Below, in pieces: positions 45,096 to 53,559 of a stretch of DNA of 64,000 bases (its first letter is position 1; every line of letters begins with the position of its first letter). The notes beneath the pieces are model-generated. The model was given only the letters and a program-made list of their open reading frames with translations, was not told where the DNA came from and made no database searches. The translations under genes were made by a program, and so were the position numbers. The stretch is from NCBI GenBank assembly GCA_024693845.1, contig JAILKJ010000066.1, positions 1 through 64,000 of the forward strand. Reading direction: 5' to 3'. This DNA comes from Lachnospiraceae bacterium. GTDB taxonomy: Bacteria; Bacillota; Clostridia; Lachnospirales; Lachnospiraceae.

Positions 45096-45947
45096 TCATC
45101 CACTATAAAGCTGATCCGCAATAGCGGCAAAATCTATACTGCATTTGCCATCGTAGATCCCCACCGGGATCCGATCCCGGAAGCTGTAGATGGCCGTGTC
45201 TATCCTATCTTCCTTCATTTGATAAACAAGTATCCTCTCCTTATCCGGATCCACCAGCCAGTACTCTCTGACCCCTGCCTGCTCATATTTCCTGTACTTA
45301 ACGGTTTGATCCCTTTTGGCCGTGGCAGGAGAAAGGATCTCTACGATCAGATCGGGAGCACCGACGATTCGCTCAGGTGTCAGCTTTTCCTCCGGTTTAC
45401 AAACAACAACGATATCCGGCTGCACCATGGTCCATTCATCTTCATCCAGCTGCACATCGATGGGTGCTATGAAAGCTCTGCATTTCTCTTTCTTCCGGCG
45501 GATCCTGGTTGAAAAAGCCTGCCATATCAACGCCGCCAGTTCCTGATGTCTCACAGATGGCGCAGCCATGGCATAGAACTCTCCATCGATCAATTCAAAG
45601 CGCTCACTGTCAGGGAGGGCCAGGTAATCCTTGATTGAATGAGGCCCGAGGAAACGTGCCGCCTGATCCGGTGCTCCGTATAAGCTTGCTTCCTGCAGCT
45701 TCCGTTCCATGACCTTATGATCCACAGGCTTATCGTAGGTGATCTCACCCCAACCGTTTGGAGCAGATTGTCTGTCCAGCTCGGCGAGCGCATTCTCCAG
45801 AGCTCTCCTGGTTGCAAGACGGGGATTCTGTGTCTGCCCGCAAAAGATCTTCTGCAGGGTACCAACGGGGATCCCGCTCTGTTTCGAGATCATGGCCGTG
45901 GTGTAGCCCTTCCTCTTCCTGTATTGATTCATCTGCTCTATGGTCAT
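45096..45947 (-). CDS. HTH domain fused to Uma2-family PD-(D/E)XK nuclease-like domain
   Basis: 283 residues from the ATG at 45945-45947. Residues ~1-55 are a Cro/CI-type helix-turn-helix (YTTAMISKQSGIPVGTLQKI). After a linker, the Uma2 (DUF820) domain has YLALPDSERFELIDGEFYAM, MVQPDIVVVCKPEE, GAPDLIVEILSPATAKRD, and KYRKYEQAGVREYWLVDPD. The PD...ExK core appears intact (Asp in QPDIVVV, Glu in VEIL, Lys in VKYRKYE). Uma2 proteins are widespread, often multicopy, and of unclear role. A regulated promoter with direct repeats lies just upstream, suggesting autoregulation through the HTH. Confidence 0.85.
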   Translation of the reverse strand: MTIEQMNQYRKRKGYTTAMISKQSGIPVGTLQKIFCGQTQNPRLATRRALENALAELDRQSAPNGWGEITYDKPVDHKVMERKLQEASLYGAPDQAARFLGPHSIKDYLALPDSERFELIDGEFYAMAAPSVRHQELAALIWQAFSTRIRRKKEKCRAFIAPIDVQLDEDEWTMVQPDIVVVCKPEEKLTPERIVGAPDLIVEILSPATAKRDQTVKYRKYEQAGVREYWLVDPDKERILVYQMKEDRIDTAIYSFRDRIPVGIYDGKCSIDFAAIADQLYSG

Positions 45948-45963
45948 AGGATCACAGCCTTTC

Positions 45964-46033
45964 AAACAGTTTTAACCTGTTTTCATTATATGCTTTTTCA
46001 CAACCGTTCGTCAACCGTTTCGCAACCGTTTAA
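45964..46033 (-). promoter_or_regulatory. Uma2 promoter with 11-bp direct repeats and a dyad operator
   Basis: On the minus strand TTGACG (46009-46014), 18-bp spacer and perfect TATAAT (45985-45990). Three plus-strand copies of CAACCGTT start at 46001, 46012 and 46023, exactly 11 bp apart, so all face one side of the helix and cover the -35. Downstream of the -10 lies a dyad AAACAG-N7-CTGTTT (45964-45982), 17 bp before the start codon. Confidence 0.65.
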
Positions 46034-46073
46034 AATCAAAAAACACCTCTCCTGTTTATACAAACAGGAGAGG
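46034..46073 (-). terminator. Strong terminator of the bioY-to-EAL transcript
   Basis: A perfect 12-bp stem (CCTCTCCTGTTT / AAACAGGAGAGG, 46046-46057 and 46062-46073) with a 4-nt loop is followed on the minus strand by TGTTTTTTGATTTT. It starts 10 bp after the EAL gene stop. Confidence 0.9.
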
Positions 46074-46082
46074 CATCGTCTG

Positions 46083-47873
46083 TCAAAAAAACTTCTCGTA
46101 CTCCGCTTCCGGCACGGGCTTGCTGTAGTAGTATCCCTGGATCACTTCACAGCCCAGCTCCCGCAGTCTGTCTACCTGGGATCTGCTCTCAGCCCCCTCA
46201 GCCAGAGTGGCAAAGCCGAGTTCTTTTGCCAGCGTGATAATGTGCCTCAGCACCGTGATGTCTTCCTCTCTCTCTCCGCTGGTCGATACCGGATCCACGA
46301 AGCTCTTATCGATCTTCAAAGTATCGATGGGCATCCGGGTCAGCAGGGATAACGACGAATATCCCGTTCCAAAATCATCCATGGAGATCTGAAAGCCCCT
46401 GTCACGAAGCTGGGCTAAAATGCCGAGCATATAGTCCATATTATCATAAGTCGCACTCTCTGTCAGTTCGAAATCGATCAGATGATGGTCAATGCCGTTC
46501 TCGTCCACGATCTCTACCAGATGATCGATCAGATCCTCTTCATAAAGCCGCTCCCGGGACAGGTTCACGGAAACCGGATACAGTGGCTTTCCTTCCTCTT
46601 TCCATCTTGCCAGTGCCCGACAAACTTTCCGCAGCACCACATCATCGATCTCACCGATGGAACCGTCCCTCTCAAAGAAAGGAATGAATTTTGACGGTGG
46701 CAAAAATTCCCTCTTTTTATAATTCCAGCGGATCAGCGCCTCCGCGCCCTTCAGCTTCTCTTTACGGATATCAAACTTCGGCTGGAAATAAACCACGAAC
46801 TCGTCTTCCTTGATGGCAGTCTCCACATAACCCTTGATGTAATTGCCCCAGGAAACATCGTCATGCATCTTATCCGTATACAACGTGATCTGTGTCCCGG
46901 CCCTACCGGTTCCCAGAGCTTGTGCCATTTTGCCGGCATCCGCCACCCTGTTTCCCGACAGCATGGTGCGCTGCATGGGCACAACCCCGCAACGGTAATA
47001 TATCTTGTAGTTTTCATCCTCTTCCAGACGGGAGAGCCCTTCGAAAAAATGCTCCAGGGTTCGGATCATCTCATCATCCGGCATATCCTTTATGATCATG
47101 GCAAAATTATCATTGTGGCATCTGGCGCTGGCATAGACGAAATCTGCCCGGTTCATGGCATCCACCACATTACAAAGGACCTTGTTGGCCGCAATATGCC
47201 CGAAGGTCTCATTGATCACCCGAAACTGCTTGATATCAAAATGTGCAAAGGCGTAATCCGTGATCCCCGCCTTCATGGGCATTTCCAAAAAGGCCACCAG
47301 ATGATTCCAGGTATAATGTCCCGTAATGAAATCCGTATAGGCCGCCTTGTACAGAAACTCCTTGTCAAAATGCTCCGCATCATCCTTGATGATATAACCG
47401 GCTTTGTCACTGTACACCTTTGCTTCATAGAGGATGCGGATCTTTTTGTAACTGGTGAATACGGAGATCAAAGCAGGCTCATCCGCAATGTTCAGATCCG
47501 TATAAGCTCTGTGGGCATCGTCATCCCGGGCAATCTTTGCAAAGAGATCATCGATGAAGACCCGATCTGCTTTGATCTCCTCATCGATCTCAACGGAATA
47601 GAAAAATGCCCCCTCCAGGATAACGGAAGAAAGATCAGACGGGTAGGTGATCCTCTCATCGTCCATCCGAAATTCAATGCCGATCACTTCTTTTTCCAGG
47701 TCTTTTACATAGAAAATGCCGGGAAGATCATAAGTACCGAACGCACCACTGTGCGCCGCGATCTTCTCCGGTATCACACCCTGATAGAAGGCCTCGATCT
47801 GCTCCGCAGACGCCTCCTGATAGTACAATATCCGTTTCGGTTTATAGAGCTGGTTTAACTTGTTGATGAACAT
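46083..47873 (-). CDS. EAL-domain c-di-GMP phosphodiesterase with degenerate GGDEF
   Basis: 596 residues, no TM. Residues ~1-165 may be a divergent PAS-like sensor (AHSGAFGTYDLPGIFYVKD). The GGDEF-like domain (~175-330) reads RCHNDNFAMI at the catalytic loop and cannot be an active cyclase. The EAL domain (~345-590) has AEALIRW, FELTESATYDN, SMDDFGTGYSSLSLL, TLKIDKSFVD and AEGAESRSQ. The metal and catalytic positions look kept, so phosphodiesterase activity is likely. GGGGG lies 7 nt before the ATG. It is the last gene of a minus-strand run (bioY, copA, pepT, DUF454) with a terminator behind it. Confidence 0.9.
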   Translation of the reverse strand: MFINKLNQLYKPKRILYYQEASAEQIEAFYQGVIPEKIAAHSGAFGTYDLPGIFYVKDLEKEVIGIEFRMDDERITYPSDLSSVILEGAFFYSVEIDEEIKADRVFIDDLFAKIARDDDAHRAYTDLNIADEPALISVFTSYKKIRILYEAKVYSDKAGYIIKDDAEHFDKEFLYKAAYTDFITGHYTWNHLVAFLEMPMKAGITDYAFAHFDIKQFRVINETFGHIAANKVLCNVVDAMNRADFVYASARCHNDNFAMIIKDMPDDEMIRTLEHFFEGLSRLEEDENYKIYYRCGVVPMQRTMLSGNRVADAGKMAQALGTGRAGTQITLYTDKMHDDVSWGNYIKGYVETAIKEDEFVVYFQPKFDIRKEKLKGAEALIRWNYKKREFLPPSKFIPFFERDGSIGEIDDVVLRKVCRALARWKEEGKPLYPVSVNLSRERLYEEDLIDHLVEIVDENGIDHHLIDFELTESATYDNMDYMLGILAQLRDRGFQISMDDFGTGYSSLSLLTRMPIDTLKIDKSFVDPVSTSGEREEDITVLRHIITLAKELGFATLAEGAESRSQVDRLRELGCEVIQGYYYSKPVPEAEYEKFF

Positions 47874-47910
47874 AGGCCGCCCCCCATTTATGCCGCTTCA
47901 ACACGTCCTG

Positions 47911-48141
47911 CTATTCATTCAGGAATTCAGCAAGCTTCTCATGCTTTTCCACATGCTCCCTAAGATACTTCTGATATAGCGAGGTCCCCACAAAGAATCG
48001 TTTGAACCGGGTCGATGCCGCCGACAGGCAGACCACACCCAGGATAAAAAACGGAACCTGGGGGATCACCGGGATCATAAGGCCGATCACTCCCAAAATG
48101 AAACATATGACAGCTGCTATGATCAATGCTATTTTTCTCAT
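47911..48141 (-). CDS. DUF454 (YbaN-type) small membrane protein
   Basis: 76 residues from the ATG at 48139-48141. The N-terminal half is two closely spaced hydrophobic segments (IALIIAAVICFILGVIGLMI, then PVIPQVPFFILGVVCLSAAS), with the PVxPxxPF pattern of DUF454; the C-terminal half is charged and helical. Function unknown. It starts 13 bp after the pepT stop without a strong ribosome site, so it probably depends on translation of pepT. Confidence 0.8.
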   Translation of the reverse strand: MRKIALIIAAVICFILGVIGLMIPVIPQVPFFILGVVCLSAASTRFKRFFVGTSLYQKYLREHVEKHEKLAEFLNE

Positions 48142-48154
48142 AACATATATATTA

Positions 48155-49387
48155 CTACTCGGCAAAGCTCTCAGCAAGTTTGATCAGCACCGCGACCGAT
48201 TTTTCCATGGATTCCACGCAGCAGTATTCATATCTTCCGTGGAAATTGTGGCCACCGGTAAAAAGATTCGGGCAGGGAAGTCCCATGAACGAAAGTCTGG
48301 AGCCGTCCGTTCCGCCTCTTACCGGCTGGATCTTCGGCTCGATCCCCAGCTCTTTCATGACCTCGCTTGCCTTTTCCACCAGGAATAAAAAGTCCGGCTC
48401 GATCTTTTCCCGCATGTTGTAGTAGCTGTCTTCGATAGAAACCGATACGACGCCCTCTCCGTATTTAAGGTTCAGCTTTTTTGCCGCCTCAAGCATCAGG
48501 CCTTTTCTCTTTTCAAAAATGCTCCTGTCATGGTCCCTGATCAGGTAGGAAAGACGGGCCTCTTCCACCCCTCCTTCGATACTGCCCAGATGGAAAAAGC
48601 CCTCCCGCCCCTCGGTAAACTCAGGCCTTTCCTCCGCCGGAAGCAGCTGATCGAATTCCGCACCGATCCTGGCCGCATTGATCATCACGCCTTTCGCCGA
48701 ACCGGTATGAACATTCACGCCCCGGATGGTTACTTCCGCGGATGCTGCGTTAAAGGTCTCGTATTCCAACTCACCCAATGCGCCTCCGTCTACCGTATAA
48801 GCAAAATCGGCATCGAACTTTTTGATATCAAAATACTCCGTTCCGTTACCGATCTCCTCATCCGGCGTGAAGGCAACGGCGATGGGTCCGTGCTGAATCT
48901 CGGGATGGGTTAAAAGATGCTCCGCCAGGGTCATGATCTCAGCTACTCCCGCCTTGTCATCCGCTCCCAAAAGCGTTGTCCCGTCGGTGACGATGAGGCT
49001 TTGACCGACATAGTCCTTTATCTCCGGATAGGTGTCCACCTTCAGAACGATGCCCTGTGAAGCATTCAGCGTGATATCTTCCCCATCATAGTTTTCGATG
49101 ATGCGGGCCTTCACTCCCTGTCCGGAGGTTTCGGGGGAGGTGTCCATATGGGAAATGAAGCCTACGGTTTTCTGCCCTTTTACGTTACATGTGGCGGGTA
49201 TTTTGGCATAAATATAGCAATGCTCCTTATCATAGGTGACATCCGCCGCGCCCAGCTGCAAAAGCTCTTCATACAAAACACGGGCAAGATCATGCTGCTT
49301 GTCCGTGCTTGGGCTCTTCCCGGAATCCTCACTGGATTGGGTATCGATACTGATATATCTTAGAAAACGTTCTGTTACGCTGCTCAT
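48155..49387 (-). CDS. pepT: Peptidase T (tripeptide aminopeptidase)
   Basis: 410 residues, the standard length. M20 family motifs: YISIDTQSSEDSG at the start, FISHMDTSPETSG (metal His/Asp), LLGADDKAGVAEIM, FTPDEEIGNGTEYFD (Glu-Glu), YTVDGGALGELEYE, NVHTGSAKG, and the C-terminal GGTDGSRLSFMGLPCPNLF and HNFHGRYEY. It removes the N-terminal residue of tripeptides in the cytoplasm, feeding on peptides such as those imported by Opp. TAGGAGAGGCGC precedes the ATG. It follows copA by 50 bp. Confidence 0.95.
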   Translation of the reverse strand: MSSVTERFLRYISIDTQSSEDSGKSPSTDKQHDLARVLYEELLQLGAADVTYDKEHCYIYAKIPATCNVKGQKTVGFISHMDTSPETSGQGVKARIIENYDGEDITLNASQGIVLKVDTYPEIKDYVGQSLIVTDGTTLLGADDKAGVAEIMTLAEHLLTHPEIQHGPIAVAFTPDEEIGNGTEYFDIKKFDADFAYTVDGGALGELEYETFNAASAEVTIRGVNVHTGSAKGVMINAARIGAEFDQLLPAEERPEFTEGREGFFHLGSIEGGVEEARLSYLIRDHDRSIFEKRKGLMLEAAKKLNLKYGEGVVSVSIEDSYYNMREKIEPDFLFLVEKASEVMKELGIEPKIQPVRGGTDGSRLSFMGLPCPNLFTGGHNFHGRYEYCCVESMEKSVAVLIKLAESFAE

Positions 49388-49437
49388 GCGCCTCTCCTAT
49401 CTGCGAATGTACAGTCTTGTCTGCCCCGCAATATGAA

Positions 49438-49647
49438 TCATTCCACTCCCAATACCTTGTAGTCCTGATCTTCCACTACTTTCCTGAGGACATCGTCTGC
49501 CACTTCCGCACTCAGCGTTACGACCGCCGTATTTGTGTTGTGATCAGCCACGGCGTTTTCAACTCCTTCTACGCCTTCAAGAGCCTTCTTCACACGGGTC
49601 TCGCAGTGCTCACACATCATTCCTTCCACCTTCAGTGTCTTTGTCAT
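49438..49647 (-). other. copZ: Possible internal translation start producing a separate CopZ
   Basis: Within the copA frame, AGAGGAGG lies 8 nt ahead of an ATG (49645-49647). Starting there would give a 69-residue protein beginning MTKTLKVEGMMCEHCETRV, exactly the size and start of a stand-alone CopZ copper chaperone. Both a fusion and a free chaperone may be made from one gene. Confidence 0.55.
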
Positions 49648-51984
49648 TGTCTTTTCCTCCTCTTTGTTAATGTTTATTGAAGCCGGATGCCTCATCTTAT
49701 GATCATGAGATGCATCATGTACCTTGAACAGATTGAGTCTTAACGCATTCATACATACCGTAAAACTGGACAGGGACATGGCTGCCGCTCCCCACATAGG
49801 ATTCATGCGGATGCCGGGGTAAAGCCCTGCCGCCACGGGTATGAGAATGATGTTATAGGCAAATGCCCAGAACAGATTCTCATATATGTTCTTTAAGGTT
49901 CCGCGGCTGAGTCTTACAGCTGCCGAAACGTCTGTAAGCCTTGAATTCATCAGAACAACATCGGCTGAATCTACTGCAACATCAGCTCCGGCACCAATTG
50001 CTATACCGATATCCGCGCGGGTAAGAGCGGGTGAATCATTGATACCGTCTCCTACCATAGCCACCTTTCCGCGCTTCTGCAGGTCTCTTATAACCGCTTC
50101 CTTGCCGTCCGGAAGTACCCCGGCGATCACTTCATCCACTCCGGCCTGCTTTCCGATGGCCCGTGCTGTCCGTTCATTATCACCGGTAAGCATGACAACT
50201 TCGATCCCCATGTTCTGAAGCTCTCTAACCGCTCCGGCGGAATCCTCCTTGATAACATCCGCAACCGCTATTATACCATGAAGCTTTCCGGCTCTCGCAA
50301 AAAACAGGGGCGTCTTACCTTCTTCCGAAAGTCTCTTTTCTTCCCGTTCCATAACCGGATCCATCTTACATACAGTGCGGATAAACTTTCCGGATCCTGC
50401 ATGCAGGGCCTGTCCGTTTTGCTCCGCAGAAATACCATTGCCGGGCAGTGCCTTCCAATTGACAATGGGAAAGGCCGGGCAAGGTGGATCCTTCACCATA
50501 TTAACAACAGCGCCGGCAAGGGGATGTTCGCTGCGGACTTCCAGCAGATAGGCTGTTGTCACCAGCTCTTCTTTCGTGATCCCATCCGCGGGGAGGATAT
50601 CAGTTACCTCAGGTTTGCCCTCCGTAATGGTTCCGGTCTTGTCCAATGCAACGATCTGCACTTTTCCCGCATATTCCAAAGCTTCGCTTGTCTTGAAAAG
50701 TATCCCGTTTTTTGCGCCCATGCCGTTGCCCACCATGATCGCAACCGGTGTGGCCAGTCCCAGGGCACAGGGACAACTTATAACCAGGACGCTGATAGCA
50801 CGTTCAAGAGCAAACACCACGCCGGCGCCCTTTGCCATCCAAAGGATAAATACGACGGCGGCGATAGCGATAACCGCGGGTACAAAAACCCCGGAAACCT
50901 TATCTGCAATTCTCGCGATGGGAGCCTTTGTGGCAGCCGCGTCACTGACCATCCGGATGATCCCGGAGAAGGTCGTATCTTCAAAGACGCGGGTGGCCCT
51001 TGCCTTAAAGAAGCCGGACAGGTTTATGGTAGCTGCGTTTACACTGTCACCTGCAGATTTATCCACGGGAACGGACTCTCCCGTTAGTGCCGATTCATCT
51101 ACGGCAGTATCACCCTCAACAATGATCCCGTCTACGGGGATCGACTCACCGGGTTTTACGACGAATATATCTCCCACCCGAACCTCGTCAATATCCACCG
51201 CCAGCTCTTTTCCATCCCGCTCTATGGTAGCGGTTTTGGGGGCCATCTTCATCAGGTTCTTCAAAGCATCCGTGGTTCTGCCCTTAGACAGGGATTCCAA
51301 TGTCTTTCCCACTGTAATGAGCGCCGGGATCATGGCCGCCGACTCGAAATACAGCTGGTCATGATAGATATCCATAAGATCCGCGTTAGGGGTTCCCTGC
51401 GCGATCATGACCGTCATCTTGTAAAAAACATACACCGACCAGCCAAAGGAAACCGATGAACCAAGTGCCACAAGGGTATCCATGTTGGGGCTTCCATGAA
51501 ACAGCGTCCTGAAGCCGGAGATAAAAAAAGCCCTGTTGATATACATTACGATGATCGCAAGCAGCATCTGTGTAAGGGCAAGTCCCAAATGGTTATGCGC
51601 AAGAAAAGACGGGATCGGAAGCCCGAGCATGTTGTGCCCCATGGTCAGATACATAAGGACGAGAAGAAATCCTATCGACCAGGCAAGTCTCTTAACAAGC
51701 CCTGGCGTTTCATGATCTCTCAATGCCTCTTCTTCTGCCGCAAGCTTGGCCGAGCCACTATCTTTATTTCCCTGTGTTTCGGTTCCGTTCTTGGGCTTTG
51801 CTCCGTATCCGGCCTCTTCCACGGCTCTGATGATATCAGCTTCCCCCACATCACCTTCAACACCCATGGAATTGGTGAGCAGAGAAACGCTTACCTCTTT
51901 CACTCCGGGCAGCTTTCCGACTGCCTTCTCCACTCTGGCCTGGCATGCTGCACAGGTCATTCCCGTTACAATAAACTGCTTCAT
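49438..51984 (-). CDS. copA: Copper-exporting P-type ATPase fused in frame to a CopZ-like chaperone
   Basis: 848 residues. N-terminal HMA domain (GMTCAACQARVEKAV) with CxxC; P1B ATPase core with the actuator motif ALTGESVPVDK, SCPCALGLATPVAIMVG (CPC), DKTGTITEGKPEV, the HP motif in SEHPLAG, and GDGINDSPALTRADIGIAIG. It exports Cu(I) from the cytoplasm. After the last TMs a His-rich linker (HDASHDHKMRH) leads to a second HMA domain (VEGMMCEHCETRVKKALEGV). The linker residues KEEEKT are encoded by a sequence that reads as a ribosome site ahead of an internal ATG at codon 780. Typical copA and copZ are separate genes. It sits 16 bp behind bioY. Confidence 0.93.
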   Translation of the reverse strand: MKQFIVTGMTCAACQARVEKAVGKLPGVKEVSVSLLTNSMGVEGDVGEADIIRAVEEAGYGAKPKNGTETQGNKDSGSAKLAAEEEALRDHETPGLVKRLAWSIGFLLVLMYLTMGHNMLGLPIPSFLAHNHLGLALTQMLLAIIVMYINRAFFISGFRTLFHGSPNMDTLVALGSSVSFGWSVYVFYKMTVMIAQGTPNADLMDIYHDQLYFESAAMIPALITVGKTLESLSKGRTTDALKNLMKMAPKTATIERDGKELAVDIDEVRVGDIFVVKPGESIPVDGIIVEGDTAVDESALTGESVPVDKSAGDSVNAATINLSGFFKARATRVFEDTTFSGIIRMVSDAAATKAPIARIADKVSGVFVPAVIAIAAVVFILWMAKGAGVVFALERAISVLVISCPCALGLATPVAIMVGNGMGAKNGILFKTSEALEYAGKVQIVALDKTGTITEGKPEVTDILPADGITKEELVTTAYLLEVRSEHPLAGAVVNMVKDPPCPAFPIVNWKALPGNGISAEQNGQALHAGSGKFIRTVCKMDPVMEREEKRLSEEGKTPLFFARAGKLHGIIAVADVIKEDSAGAVRELQNMGIEVVMLTGDNERTARAIGKQAGVDEVIAGVLPDGKEAVIRDLQKRGKVAMVGDGINDSPALTRADIGIAIGAGADVAVDSADVVLMNSRLTDVSAAVRLSRGTLKNIYENLFWAFAYNIILIPVAAGLYPGIRMNPMWGAAAMSLSSFTVCMNALRLNLFKVHDASHDHKMRHPASININKEEEKTMTKTLKVEGMMCEHCETRVKKALEGVEGVENAVADHNTNTAVVTLSAEVADDVLRKVVEDQDYKVLGVE

Positions 51985-52000
51985 TTTTTCTCCTGCATTT

Positions 52001-52567
52001 TCAGGCTTTAATGACAGGCTCTATTCTCTTTGCGATCACTACTGCAAGCGCGAGCTTTATCAGATCCGGAATGATGAAGGGAAATACGCACCACCAAAGA
52101 ACCGTGATCAGACCGACCGCACCGGTGTTTGACATATAAACATACATGAACCAGGCAGTGCCAAACGCATAGCAGACTGCAAGCCCGAGAATAAGCGCCG
52201 TTACTTTAATGACTATATTTTTCCTGAATACTCTCGTGAACAGAATATAAATAAGACCGATAAACAAAAATCCAAAAATGTATCCGCCTGTATTTCCGAA
52301 AAGGATCCCTATCCCTCCGGAAAATCCGGAAAAAACCGGCACACCAACCGCTCCCAGCAGCACATATACAAGTGTTGCAACGGTTCCTCTTTCTCCTCCC
52401 AAAAGCAGCAGTACAAAGAATACCGCAAATGTCTGAAGTGTAAACGGAACCTCAGTCGGTATACTTATCCAGGAGCAAATAGCTATCAATGCTGCTCCGA
52501 TGGAGATATAAACCAGATCTAATGCTTTTATCCCTTTTCCTGTCTTAACTGCTTCCACACTGCTCAT
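52001..52567 (-). CDS. bioY: Biotin transporter BioY (ECF S component)
   Basis: 188 residues from the ATG at 52565-52567, which follows AAGGAGGATTAGACACT. Six hydrophobic segments; BioY-type sequence in ISIPTEVPFTLQTFAVFFVL, LLGAVGVPVFSGFSGGIGIL and GNTGGYIFGFLFIGLIY. It takes up biotin with the shared ECF energising module, which is not in this window. A BirA operator lies over its promoter, fixing the identification. copA follows at 16 bp with no terminator between. Confidence 0.94.
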   Translation of the reverse strand: MSSVEAVKTGKGIKALDLVYISIGAALIAICSWISIPTEVPFTLQTFAVFFVLLLLGGERGTVATLVYVLLGAVGVPVFSGFSGGIGILFGNTGGYIFGFLFIGLIYILFTRVFRKNIVIKVTALILGLAVCYAFGTAWFMYVYMSNTGAVGLITVLWWCVFPFIIPDLIKLALAVVIAKRIEPVIKA

Positions 52568-52626
52568 AGTGTCTAATCCTCCTTCAAATACTTGCATTTC
52601 CGGAACATTACTTTTCCAATGCATCT

Positions 52627-52685
52627 ACATGAAGGTAGCACAACGAACGCTGATTGTCAACCGAACTTTCATTCAGGGTTAACAA
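52627..52685 (-). promoter_or_regulatory. BirA operator and promoter of bioY
   Basis: TTGTTAACC (minus strand, 52677-52685), 14-bp spacer and GGTTGACAA (52654-52662) match the biotin repressor box TTGTwAACC-N14/15-GGTTwACAA. The second arm contains the -35 hexamer TTGACA, followed 17 bp later by TACCTT as -10. Biotinoyl-AMP-loaded BirA would block this promoter when biotin is plentiful. The site starts right at the tcdA stop codon. Confidence 0.88.
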
Positions 52686-52686
52686 T

Positions 52687-53457
52687 TCATTGTGTGGCTT
52701 TTTCTGCACTGCTCAGATCCATTACTATCTCTCCGGCGATCAACAGCCCGGCAACAGCCGGAACATACGCCGTACTTCCCGGGATACTCCTGCGCGTCGT
52801 ATGTTTATCCTGTTCTCCCGAAGAACCATCACCCTGCGCCTCGACGCCAAGATCCGTATCCTCAAAAGGACGGATGGGCTGTTCGTCGGAATAAACCACT
52901 TTCAGTTTCTTAACATTCCTTTTCTTTAATTCCCTGCGCATGACTCTGGCAAGGGGACAGATTTCCGTATCATAAATATCCGCAACCTTTAGCCTGCCCG
53001 GATCCAGCTTATTTCCCGCACCCATGGCGCTGATGATGGGAACGCCTTCTTTTTGCGCCCTCATGATCAGTTCTATCTTTGCAGTCACGGTATCAACCGC
53101 ATCCACGACATAATCATATTCCGAAAAGGGGAAATCATCAGCATTTTCCGGCAAAAAGAAACACTTGTGTATCTCTATCTTCGCATCGGGGTTGATCTCC
53201 AGCATCCTGTCCCGCATTACTTCAACTTTATATTTCCCGATAGTATTTCTTGTGGCGATGATCTGACGATTCAGGTTCGTAAGACAGACTTTATCATCAT
53301 CAATAAGATCAAAGGCACCTATGCCGCTTCTGACAAGGGCTTCGCAGACATATCCTCCCACTCCGCCTATGCCGAAAACGGCTACTCTCTTACCGGAAAG
53401 CGTCTCCATCGCATCCGCTCCCAGCAAAAGCCGGGTTCTTGAAAACTGATCCAACAT
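52687..53457 (-). CDS. tcdA: tRNA threonylcarbamoyladenosine dehydratase
   Basis: 256 residues from the ATG at 53455-53457, beginning MLDQFSRTRLLLGADAM as TcdA proteins usually do; an upstream in-frame TTG is closer to AAAGG and cannot be excluded. ThiF/E1-like fold: nucleotide loop FGIGGVGGYVCEALVRSG, DDDKVCLTNLNRQI with catalytic Arg, DAVDTVTAKIELI, and C-terminal RSIPGSTAYVPAVAGLLIAG. It makes cyclic t6A at position 37 of ANN-decoding tRNAs. A TATAAT box is found 50 bp upstream. Its end abuts the bioY operator. Confidence 0.92.
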   Translation of the reverse strand: MLDQFSRTRLLLGADAMETLSGKRVAVFGIGGVGGYVCEALVRSGIGAFDLIDDDKVCLTNLNRQIIATRNTIGKYKVEVMRDRMLEINPDAKIEIHKCFFLPENADDFPFSEYDYVVDAVDTVTAKIELIMRAQKEGVPIISAMGAGNKLDPGRLKVADIYDTEICPLARVMRRELKKRNVKKLKVVYSDEQPIRPFEDTDLGVEAQGDGSSGEQDKHTTRRSIPGSTAYVPAVAGLLIAGEIVMDLSSAEKATQ

Positions 53458-53506
53458 AATACCCACATCCAACCTTTATTTCTTCATCGTATTTCTTATG
53501 AATATG

Positions 53507-53512
53507 ATTATA
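53507..53512 (-). promoter_or_regulatory. -10 box of the tcdA promoter
   Basis: Perfect TATAAT on the minus strand, 50 bp upstream of the tcdA start; the -35 region is poor. Confidence 0.45.
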
Positions 53513-53524
53513 CATGGTTGGAGT

Positions 53525-53559
53525 AAAAGCGTCTATATAGTCCTTTTAAACTAAGACGC
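53525..53559 (-). terminator. Terminator overlapping the end of the last ABC gene
   Basis: On the minus strand the stem GCGTCT.TAGT / ACTATATAGACGC (53529-53559) is followed by TTTTACTCC. The left arm includes the final Ala-Ser codons and the TAG stop of the transporter gene. Confidence 0.5.

Noticed and set aside
46001..46033. Iteron-like repeats considered as a plasmid origin
   Set aside because: Only three short units, placed over a promoter of an HTH gene, with no replication protein; an operator array is the simpler reading.
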